From NCBI GenBank assembly GCA_012797095.1, contig JAAZPS010000330.1, positions 1-7,638 of the forward strand: 7,638 nucleotides of DNA, read 5' to 3'. The position numbers and the translations under genes are program-made. The notes under the pieces were generated by a model, which did no database searches, was not told where the DNA came from, and worked only from the letters and a program-made list of their open reading frames with translations. Source of the stretch: Bacillota bacterium. GTDB lineage: Bacteria; Bacillota; Dethiobacteria; DTU022. Shown here in pieces: positions 1 to 5,073 of this stretch. The stretch's first letter is position 1. Each line of letters starts with the position of its first letter.

Positions 1-261
1 CAGGTAGCCGATCTGTCCCTGGGTCATGGCCCCGCAAACATCGAAGGGCATCGCCGGTGTTTTCTCCCTGGCCAGATCATTCTGCAGGTGCAGCTTGCCC
101 ACCTGGGGACCGTTGCCATGAGTAAGCAGGATACTGTGCTCCTCGGTCAGCTCGACCAGCTGCGAGAGCGCTCTGTTCGCGTTTTCGATCTGCTGGGCAA
201 AGCTCCCTTCCTCTCCTGCCTGCAACAGGGCATTGCCTCCCAATGCAATTGTTATTCTCAC
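1..261 (-). CDS. arcC: Carbamate kinase, N-terminal part (gene runs off the left edge)
   Basis: Carbamate kinase interconverts carbamoyl phosphate + ADP and carbamate + ATP in the cytoplasm; in catabolism it makes ATP from carbamoyl phosphate. Only the first 87 codons lie in the window; the frame is open from the start to base 1, so the 3' end is beyond the edge. The translation begins VRITIALGGNALLQ, the nucleotide-binding opening of the amino-acid-kinase fold, followed near residues 48-56 by THGNGPQVG and near residues 75-83 by FDVCGAMTQ, all characteristic of carbamate kinase. The start is GTG at 261, with GGAGGAG 5 bases upstream. It is the last gene seen in the operon, 106 bases after the LOG-like gene. 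Carbamate kinases usually accompany arginine, agmatine, purine/allantoin or related catabolism; no such partner enzyme is visible here, so the source of carbamoyl phosphate is unknown. Family assignment is strong; the gene symbol follows the family. Confidence 0.93.
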   Translation of the reverse strand, partial: MRITIALGGNALLQAGEEGSFAQQIENANRALSQLVELTEEHSILLTHGNGPQVGKLHLQNDLAREKTPAMPFDVCGAMTQGQIGYL

Positions 262-367
262 AATTTCTCCTCCATTAAAACTATCTTCAGCAACCCGGCC
301 AATAATGCTTGATATATTTCCTGTGGACCGGCTGCAGCTCCCGACACCCGCACCGCACCCCGATCCG
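258..367 (-). other. Gap between LOG-like gene and carbamate kinase, with an open frame
   Basis: The stretch after the LOG-like stop codon (TAA, 370-368) has no clear terminator. It is open in one other frame (-1 relative to the LOG-like gene). That frame runs on to a TGA at 260-258 which overlaps the carbamate kinase GTG start as GTGA. The translated segment ends ...QALLAGLLKIVLMEEKL, which reads like an amphipathic helix. It has no convincing start codon of its own with a ribosome site. It could be a chance open frame, a small coupled peptide, or the true C-terminus of the LOG-like protein if a frameshift or sequencing error lies just before 370. I favour chance. Confidence 0.2.
267..273 (-). 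promoter_or_regulatory. Ribosome binding site of the carbamate kinase gene
   Basis: GGAGGAG on the minus strand, 5 bases before the GTG at 261. It fixes the non-ATG start of the carbamate kinase gene. Confidence 0.75.
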
Positions 368-895
368 TTACGCTGACGGCGCTGATTCTATCGGCAGAGT
401 CTTTTTGATCACCGCCAGCGCCGCCGCCGCGTCCCCAGCATGAGCAAGCTGGCCCGGTGCTGGCTTGAAAGGCAGGCAAAAATTTTCCCAGGCTAGAACG
501 ATCACCTTTTTGCCTCTTTTCAGAGCGAGGCTCAGTTCCGATAATGTTCCAGCGCCGCCGGTCAAGGCAACAACTATATCCGAAGATTTCACGTTGATCG
601 CATTGCGCGCATCGGACATTCCCGTGTAGATGGGAATATGCACATAAGGGTTGGGGAAGACACCGGGCCGATCCGGATCAAGAGCACTTCCCGTGGGGAG
701 GATCCCCACCACCAGCCCTCCCTGCTCCGCTGCTCCCCTTGAAGCTGCGGCCATAACCCCACCGCCGCCGCCGGATAAGAGCACATACCCTTCCCGGGCA
801 ACAAGTTTGCCCAGTTCATACGCCGTCTGATCGGCCGGGCCGGCTTTCCCCGCTCCGATCACCCCGACAATGGGTCTTCTGTGATGAATTCTCAC
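368..895 (-). CDS. LOG-like / TIGR00725-family Rossmann-fold protein
   Basis: A protein of about 175 residues with the layout of the TIGR00725/LOG (formerly 'lysine decarboxylase-like') family. It has an N-terminal nucleotide-binding strand-loop IVGVIGAGKAG (residues 9-19), a glycine-rich loop LLSGGGGGVM (39-48), GILPTG (65-70), MSDARN (93-98) and GGAGTLSELSLAL (113-125). The last corresponds to the family's PGGxGTxxE signature, with the Pro replaced by Thr112. LOG proteins hydrolyse the N-glycosidic bond of nucleoside 5'-monophosphates; some relatives are described as molybdenum-cofactor carriers. Which applies here cannot be told. The start is taken as GTG at 895, because GGGGTGG lies 9 bases upstream; a TTG at 901 would leave only 3 bases. 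It lies between the methyl-THF methyltransferase and carbamate kinase genes in the same operon, so a role in handling the demethylated product is possible but inferred. Confidence 0.85.
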   Translation of the reverse strand: MRIHHRRPIVGVIGAGKAGPADQTAYELGKLVAREGYVLLSGGGGGVMAAASRGAAEQGGLVVGILPTGSALDPDRPGVFPNPYVHIPIYTGMSDARNAINVKSSDIVVALTGGAGTLSELSLALKRGKKVIVLAWENFCLPFKPAPGQLAHAGDAAAALAVIKKTLPIESAPSA

Positions 896-904
896 CTTCA
901 ATTA

Positions 905-911
905 CCACCCC
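905..911 (-). promoter_or_regulatory. Ribosome binding site that decides the LOG-like start
   Basis: GGGGTGG on the minus strand, 9 bases before GTG 895 and only 3 before TTG 901, which favours the GTG. Its first base is also the last base of the upstream hairpin stem at 911-945, so folding of that hairpin could affect ribosome access. Confidence 0.55.
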
Positions 912-945
912 TGCTGCCGGGCGACTGCTGCTTTCCCGGCAACAG
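911..945 (-). promoter_or_regulatory. Intercistronic hairpin before the LOG-like gene
   Basis: Inverted repeat: arms 911-921 (CTGCTGCCGGG on the plus strand) and 935-945 (CCCGGCAACAG), with a 13-base loop. In the minus-strand transcript all 11 positions pair, one of them as G-U, whereas the plus-strand RNA would have a C-A mismatch; this favours a role in the operon mRNA. No U-run follows, so it is not a standard intrinsic terminator. It may be an mRNA-processing or stability element, or affect translation of the LOG-like gene, whose ribosome site it abuts. Confidence 0.5.
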
Positions 946-981
946 CGCCCCCATAATAGGCTGTTTCGATATTTTTCTTCA

Positions 982-1779
982 CTACTGTTCGGTGATCTTT
1001 CCCTGGCGGAAAGCTCTGAGATAGCTCTTGCAGTAGTGATCCTGTCCGGTCAGCATCTCTCCTGTTTTGATCAATGACATCATGAAATCATCCAGCGGGT
1101 TGATGATTGCCCCTTTCAAACCTTTACCCAGGGCGAGAACTAGAAATGTTTCATTGATCAGGCGGGGTGCCGGAAGGCCGTGAGAGATATTGCTCAGGCC
1201 GCAGATGGTTCCCGCATCGGGCAGCTCGACTGCAATCTTCTCCAGAGCTTCGAGAAAGATAGCCCCGGCACGGTGGTTTACGCTTACCGGGATCACCAAA
1301 GGATCAAAGTAGACCTTTTGCAAGCTGATCCCGTACGACTGGATCACTGCCGCTGATCTCCGGGCCATCTCCAGACGCCTGGCCGCGGTATCGGGTATCC
1401 CTTCGTCGCTCATACAGAGAGCGACCAGATCGGCATCGTATTCCTTGACCAGGGGCAGGATATTCTCCATCCGCCCCTTCTCCAGGCTGACCGAGTTCAC
1501 CAGGGCACTGCCCCGGTGCTTGCGGAGCGCTCTGCGCAGGGCTTCGGGGTTGGTGCTGTCCAGGCACAGCGGCGCGTCAATCTCGTCCTGAATCACGCTG
1601 ACCAACCACTCCAGATTGTCCTCTTCCGAGGATGTTGTGGCGGCGTTTGCATCGATATAGTCGGCGCCGGCTTCCTGCTGCTCCCGTGCTACCTTCACGA
1701 TGAATTCACGATCTTTTCTTTCGATGGCCTCCCCGATACGCTTGATACTGCTATTGATCAGTTCGCCGACAACAAGCAT
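982..1779 (-). CDS. Methyltetrahydrofolate:corrinoid protein methyltransferase (MtgA/AcsE type)
   Basis: A 265-residue protein with the TIM-barrel pterin-binding (dihydropteroate-synthase-like) fold of methyl-THF:corrinoid methyltransferases. The family's pterin-contacting positions are present: DANA at 43-46, LCLDST with Asp74, LVNSVSLE with Asn95, FDP with Asp159, and GLSNISHG with Asn197. The spacing matches what I recall of Moorella AcsE (D43, D75, N96, D160, N199), and the length is normal for the family. Beside an MtmB-like methyltransferase and a cognate corrinoid protein, the expected role is transfer of the methyl group from methyl-Co(III) corrinoid to tetrahydrofolate, as MtgA does in glycine betaine demethylation, rather than the acetyl-CoA synthase role of AcsE (no carbonyl branch genes are present here). 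The start ATG has AAAGGAGG 8 bases upstream. It follows a strong hairpin in the gap after the MtmB-like gene and ends in TAG. Confidence 0.92.
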   Translation of the reverse strand: MLVVGELINSSIKRIGEAIERKDREFIVKVAREQQEAGADYIDANAATTSSEEDNLEWLVSVIQDEIDAPLCLDSTNPEALRRALRKHRGSALVNSVSLEKGRMENILPLVKEYDADLVALCMSDEGIPDTAARRLEMARRSAAVIQSYGISLQKVYFDPLVIPVSVNHRAGAIFLEALEKIAVELPDAGTICGLSNISHGLPAPRLINETFLVLALGKGLKGAIINPLDDFMMSLIKTGEMLTGQDHYCKSYLRAFRQGKITEQ

Positions 1780-1787
1780 ACTTTAAA

Positions 1788-1795
1788 CCTCCTTT
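1788..1795 (-). promoter_or_regulatory. Strong ribosome binding site of the methyl-THF methyltransferase gene
   Basis: AAAGGAGG, 8 bases before ATG 1779, is the nearest match in the window to the full anti-16S sequence. It lies just downstream of the 1802-1839 hairpin in the transcript. Confidence 0.7.
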
Positions 1796-1801
1796 GATTC
1801 A

Positions 1802-1839
1802 GATGGGTGTTTCCCCGAAAAAGAGGGGAAACACCCATC
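1802..1839 (-). promoter_or_regulatory. Perfect 15-bp intercistronic hairpin between the two methyltransferase genes
   Basis: The arms 1802-1816 (GATGGGTGTTTCCCC) and 1825-1839 (GGGGAAACACCCATC) are exact reverse complements around an 8-base purine-rich loop (plus-strand reading). It fills most of the 79-base gap between the MtmB-like stop and the next start, the widest spacing within the methyltransfer part. No U-tract follows on the minus strand, and only a broken T-rich run follows on the plus strand, so it is unlikely to be a simple terminator. It probably stabilises or demarcates the upstream mRNA, or acts as a partial attenuator. Confidence 0.7.
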
Positions 1840-1858
1840 CATCTTTCTTTCAACCCGG

Positions 1859-3247
1859 TTAGGGCAGCGGAACGCCCAGTTCGCGAACTTCTGCCTTGAC
1901 CTCTTCGTACATTTCCTGCCATTCGGGGAGAGGCTTGATCGTGGTCAGGTCGTAGACCTTGTCAAAGGTCTTCCCGATGGGATGACTTTCATATTCAGGC
2001 ATATATTTATCGGTGAGCGCCTTGACCATCCGGTCCGCATCGGCGCGGGTAACCCCTTTGAGCGAGCGGGCGACCTCACCGTACAGGCGTGCCTCGAGCC
2101 CGCTGGCATGGCCGACTTCCTTGCCGCCGGTTGTCCGGACACCGTCCACCCGGGCCACCCCGGACACGCTGCCGGTGATTGCCGCGGCGGCACACTCACG
2201 CAGCAGCACCTTGGTCCCCGGTCCTCCGACGGGCGAGCACAGGATCGTGGTCAGCATGTCGGTGTTGCGGTTCAGGGCCTGATGGGCTGAGCTGGTCGCC
2301 CAGAGAAGCTGCGGCACGGTATTGCTGTGATGGAATGGATGGATCGTGCACAGGGAATGGGTCGAGGTCATATTGACCATCTGCAGCAGGATATGCCCAC
2401 CGACCCCGGCAATGGCAACACCCTCGGGTCCGCCAACATAGCCGCCCAGAATGGGGTTGTAGAAGCTATGCACCGGAACAACTCCGCTGGCGATAAAGTG
2501 AGCCACCTTGGAGAGAAGGGAGTAATCGGTCTTCAGTTCGGCCATAAAGCAGGTCCGGTGGCAGTCGGTGGGACGGAAACCGCCGGGAGCGGAAGAGGAG
2601 AGCTCGCCCACTTCGCTGGTAGCACTGCTGACACAGCCGATCCCGATATCGGGACGACCGGCCCTTCTGGCGGCTTCCTTGGACAGGGCCGCTTCTTCCC
2701 AGCACTGCAAAACTTCCCAGGGTGAACGGGTTCTCCCGGAGCGACCGTAAACCGTGGCCAGGGAACCGTTCCAGATAACATCAAAGATCGGTTCCTGGGC
2801 ATAGCTCTGCATCAATTCAATGAAGTAATCCTCCGGATCGGTCTGGCCAAAGGGCCCCCCGGCAACTCCCGGAGGCCGATCGTCTTCCGGCCTTCTTGAA
2901 TAGAAGATGGCCCGATCCCTGCCTGCACCCGCCTCTACCTGGGCGGGGACATAGCGCAGCCAGTGTTCCAGCTCTGCCCGGGTAAAGGTGATCCGGCGGC
3001 CGGTGCTGGTGCAAAGCACGCCCAGGGTTTCGGCCATCTCCATGCCCGCTTCAAACAGACGGTCCGCAAAGTCATCATCATTGGGGATGATTGTCTTTCC
3101 ATCGTAATTGATCTCGTATTTTTTTTGCAGTTCACGGAGCGTTTGCGGGATCATCCGTGATTGAAAATAACGCTCATCTGTTACCGGCCCTTCCTGGGCC
3201 TTGTCCAGAACTTCAAGGAGCCTGACTCTGTTTCTGTTCATCTTCAT
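1859..3247 (-). CDS. MtmB-family methyltransferase without pyrrolysine (substrate unknown)
   Basis: A 462-residue protein, close to the 458 residues of archaeal monomethylamine:corrinoid methyltransferase MtmB, that aligns with it end to end as I recall it. Shared stretches include an N-terminal QKKYEINYDGKTIIPND region (41-57), GAGRD (107-111), GGPFG (130-134), RSPWEVL (174-180), AGRPDIGIG (196-204), LGGYVGG (267-273), GLEARLYGEVAR (383-394), GKTFDKVYD (425-433) and the ELG tail. Such enzymes transfer a substrate methyl group to Co(I) of a corrinoid protein. MtmB carries pyrrolysine (UAG) at residue 202; here the aligned position is Gly204 (GGC, 2636-2638), followed by Cys205, and the frame has no amber codon. 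MtmB's Glu229, Glu259 and Gln333 also appear replaced, by Arg231, a His/Ser around 260-261, and Leu336. It is thus a non-pyrrolysine family member, probably for another methylated compound. GAGGTG lies 11 bases before ATG 3247; a second in-frame ATG at 3241 is possible. It lies directly after the corrinoid protein gene. Confidence 0.9.
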   Translation of the reverse strand: MKMNRNRVRLLEVLDKAQEGPVTDERYFQSRMIPQTLRELQKKYEINYDGKTIIPNDDDFADRLFEAGMEMAETLGVLCTSTGRRITFTRAELEHWLRYVPAQVEAGAGRDRAIFYSRRPEDDRPPGVAGGPFGQTDPEDYFIELMQSYAQEPIFDVIWNGSLATVYGRSGRTRSPWEVLQCWEEAALSKEAARRAGRPDIGIGCVSSATSEVGELSSSAPGGFRPTDCHRTCFMAELKTDYSLLSKVAHFIASGVVPVHSFYNPILGGYVGGPEGVAIAGVGGHILLQMVNMTSTHSLCTIHPFHHSNTVPQLLWATSSAHQALNRNTDMLTTILCSPVGGPGTKVLLRECAAAAITGSVSGVARVDGVRTTGGKEVGHASGLEARLYGEVARSLKGVTRADADRMVKALTDKYMPEYESHPIGKTFDKVYDLTTIKPLPEWQEMYEEVKAEVRELGVPLP

Positions 3248-3277
3248 TGTATTATCTTCACCTCGCGTATGATTTAC

Positions 3278-3928
3278 CTAGCTGACAATCTCGTTACAGA
3301 TATTCACTGCGGCAGTGGAGTCGCGTCCGTACGCATCGGCACCAATTTTCTCGGCATATTCCGGGGTAACCGGGCCGCCGCCAACGATTACCGCAAACTG
3401 GTCCCGCTTGCCCTGAACTTTCAACTGACCAACGAGGTCTTCCATGTACGGCATCGACGAAGTGAGCAGTGACGACATTCCGATGATATCGGCGTTTACA
3501 TCCTCCGCTTTGTTGATAAACGCCTGAACCGAGGCATCCACGCCAACATCGTAAACATCGAATCCGTTAACTTCCAGCATCAGGGCAACCATATCTTTTC
3601 CGATATCATGCACGTCGCCCTGGCAGGTGCCGATGACGACCGCTCCCCGACTCTTTGTCCTGTCGCTGTCATCGGTGATCTGGTCGTCCAGCACCTTCCG
3701 CACTACCTTGACCGTATCTGCAGCGATCATCAGATCGGGCAGGTATGCTTCCAACCTTTCGAAACGGTGACCGAGCTCGGTCAGGGTGGGAACGATCAAC
3801 TTTTCAAAGATATCAACCGCCTTCCAGCCCTCCGCCATCAGAGCCTTGGCCGCTTCACCGGCTGCGCTCTCCTCACCTTCCAGGATTGCCTCACTGAGAT
3901 TTTTCTTCAGCAATTCGTTCTTTTCCAT
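3278..3928 (-). CDS. Corrinoid (B12-binding) methyl-carrier protein, MtbC/MtmC/MttC type
   Basis: A 216-residue corrinoid protein that shuttles the methyl group between the two methyltransferases. Residues 1-90 form the helical 'cap' domain (B12-binding_2). The Rossmann-like B12 domain follows, with the base-off, His-on signature GDVHDIGK (104-111; His107 is the lower cobalt ligand), SSLLT (152-156) contacting the nucleotide tail, GGGPVT (183-188) and GADAYGRDS (196-204). Length and layout match methylamine-type corrinoid proteins. An upstream in-frame GTG at 3943 is rejected, because it overlaps the AGGTGG ribosome site (3940-3945) that serves ATG 3928 at 11 bases. The gene starts 25 bases after the binding-protein stop and ends in TAG, 30 bases before the MtmB-like start and in the same frame. 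The cobalt must be reduced to Co(I) by an activating protein (RamA-like), which is not in the window. Confidence 0.94.
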   Translation of the reverse strand: MEKNELLKKNLSEAILEGEESAAGEAAKALMAEGWKAVDIFEKLIVPTLTELGHRFERLEAYLPDLMIAADTVKVVRKVLDDQITDDSDRTKSRGAVVIGTCQGDVHDIGKDMVALMLEVNGFDVYDVGVDASVQAFINKAEDVNADIIGMSSLLTSSMPYMEDLVGQLKVQGKRDQFAVIVGGGPVTPEYAEKIGADAYGRDSTAAVNICNEIVS

Positions 3929-3939
3929 TAAGATTGGCA

Positions 3940-3945
3940 CCACCT
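3940..3945 (-). promoter_or_regulatory. Ribosome binding site deciding the corrinoid protein start
   Basis: AGGTGG on the minus strand, 11 bases before ATG 3928. It overlaps the alternative GTG codon at 3943 and so excludes it as the start. Confidence 0.6.
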
Positions 3946-3953
3946 TTTGAATT

Positions 3954-4922
3954 TTACTTTTGCTCTATCAGAAAATAGTCGACCATATCTGAATTGTAGT
4001 ACCGATCGACATTGCTCTGATCAAAAACGAATGTGGGAACAGAGATCCGTTTTTCCACTTCTTCGCCGTTTATCAGTTTGAGTGCAGTCTCGACGCCTTT
4101 ACGACCCAGGGTGGGGTAGACGACCCCCGCATGAGCATTGCCTTCCCTGACCTCCTCGAGGAAAGCCTTGGATCCGGCATTTGCAGATACGATCATGATC
4201 TCTCCCACTCTACCGTCATTCTTGATTGCTTCCAGTGCCCCCAAAGCCATATCGTCGAAATGGGTGTACAGGGCATCGATCGGTTGGGGATTGGCTGCAA
4301 GGACATCCTCGATGGCCGACATGGACTCCGAATAGTGGAAATTTCCGGAGACCTGGGCAATCATCTCCAACCCCTCGTACTGGTCCACCACTTCATGGAA
4401 ACCGCGAGAACGCTCTTCAACCGCGTGAGAACCGGGCGAACCGATCAACTCCACATACTTGCCCTTGCCGTTCAGCTGTTCAACCAACCATTCGCCTGCC
4501 AGCTTGCCCATCACCGCATTTTCGGTTGCAATATAGCTGTCGTATTCAACACCCTCCTCCAGGTCCGCACTGAGGACAATTACCGGTATGTCGGCCTTGT
4601 TGGCCGTCTCGATCCCCGGAGTGATCCCATCCGACCACAGCGTGGTGACAATTATTGCATCCACCTTCTGGGCGACCAGATCTTCCAGATCGGCAACCTG
4701 CTTCGCCGCATCATCACCGGCGTCCAGGACCACCACCCTGGCGTTGTATTCCTTCCCGACCATCTTGATCTCCTCGGTCATGGCCACCCGCCAGGGGTTG
4801 GTCATGCTTGCCTGGGAAAAACCGATCACGATCTGTTCTTCCTGCGGATGACAGCCCACAATAACCATTGCCAGCAACAACCCTATCGCCAGAAGTACCA
4901 GTAACTTGCCTGCATCTTTCAT
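3954..4922 (-). CDS. Sugar-type ABC transporter substrate-binding lipoprotein
   Basis: A 322-residue periplasmic-binding protein of the RbsB/YtfQ type (Peripla_BP_4). Residues 1-23 form a lipoprotein signal: MKDAGK, a hydrophobic run, then IVGC with lipidated Cys24; it would anchor to the membrane surface. The mature part opens with IVIGFSQASMTNPWR (31-45), typical of ligand-pocket start sequences in this family. It continues with DLVAQKVDAIIV (81-92), IPVIVLSAD (112-120), ELIGSPGSHAVEERSRGF (158-175) and HFDDMALGALEAIK (221-234). The start is ATG 4922, with GGAGG 10 bases upstream and the signal peptide at the correct place. An upstream ATG at 4973 would add 17 polar residues before the signal and is less likely. 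The ligand cannot be named: the family binds pentoses, hexoses, inositol, autoinducer-2 and other small polar molecules. Its place beside demethylation genes suggests a methylated compound or its carrier molecule. Confidence 0.92.
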   Translation of the reverse strand: MKDAGKLLVLLAIGLLLAMVIVGCHPQEEQIVIGFSQASMTNPWRVAMTEEIKMVGKEYNARVVVLDAGDDAAKQVADLEDLVAQKVDAIIVTTLWSDGITPGIETANKADIPVIVLSADLEEGVEYDSYIATENAVMGKLAGEWLVEQLNGKGKYVELIGSPGSHAVEERSRGFHEVVDQYEGLEMIAQVSGNFHYSESMSAIEDVLAANPQPIDALYTHFDDMALGALEAIKNDGRVGEIMIVSANAGSKAFLEEVREGNAHAGVVYPTLGRKGVETALKLINGEEVEKRISVPTFVFDQSNVDRYYNSDMVDYFLIEQK

Positions 4923-4932
4923 GCAATTTTTT

Positions 4933-4937
4933 CCTCC
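4933..4937 (-). promoter_or_regulatory. Ribosome binding site deciding the binding-protein start
   Basis: GGAGG within GAGGGAGG, 10 bases before ATG 4922. Together with the lipobox position it favours this start over ATG 4973. Confidence 0.65.
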
Positions 4938-5021
4938 CTCTGAGTTTGTTGAATCATGCAAAGCACCTTTCATTTTTCACCATCCTTTCTCTGCTGTATT
5001 TCATTCATGCTGCTCTCAAAC

Positions 5022-5046
5022 TCACCCGTTCATCGTTCCCGGGTGA
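5022..5046 (-). promoter_or_regulatory. Short inverted repeat between permease and binding-protein genes
   Basis: Arms TCACCCG (5022-5028) and CGGGTGA (5040-5046) are exact complements around an 11-base loop, within the roughly 150-base gap that is the largest in the operon. No U-run follows. Such structures often protect the binding-protein mRNA or lower expression across the boundary; a protein operator is also possible. Evidence is structural only. Confidence 0.3.
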
Positions 5047-5073
5047 AAATTGTCAGGCAACAGCAAGATCCGT

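Noticed and set aside
982..1779. Dihydropteroate synthase (folate biosynthesis)
   Set aside because: The fold is shared, but the GLSNISHG and LVNSVSLE motifs and the corrinoid neighbours match methyl-THF:corrinoid methyltransferase instead.
1802..1850. Intrinsic terminator at the 15-bp hairpin
   Set aside because: No U-tract follows on the minus strand. On the plus strand the T-rich stretch is interrupted and no plus-strand gene ends there.
2327..2725. Plus-strand open frame opposite the MtmB-like gene
   Set aside because: Shadow frame of a clear coding gene; low-complexity Gly/Ala-rich translation with no start signal.
1859..3247. Possible in-frame amber (pyrrolysine) codon in the MtmB-like gene
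   Set aside because: The frame is continuous without UAG. The codon at the aligned position is GGC, and UAG serves as the stop codon for three neighbouring genes.
4131..4904. Plus-strand open frame opposite the binding-protein gene (257 codons)
   Set aside because: It is antisense to a well-recognised binding protein, has no ribosome site and no recognisable motif.
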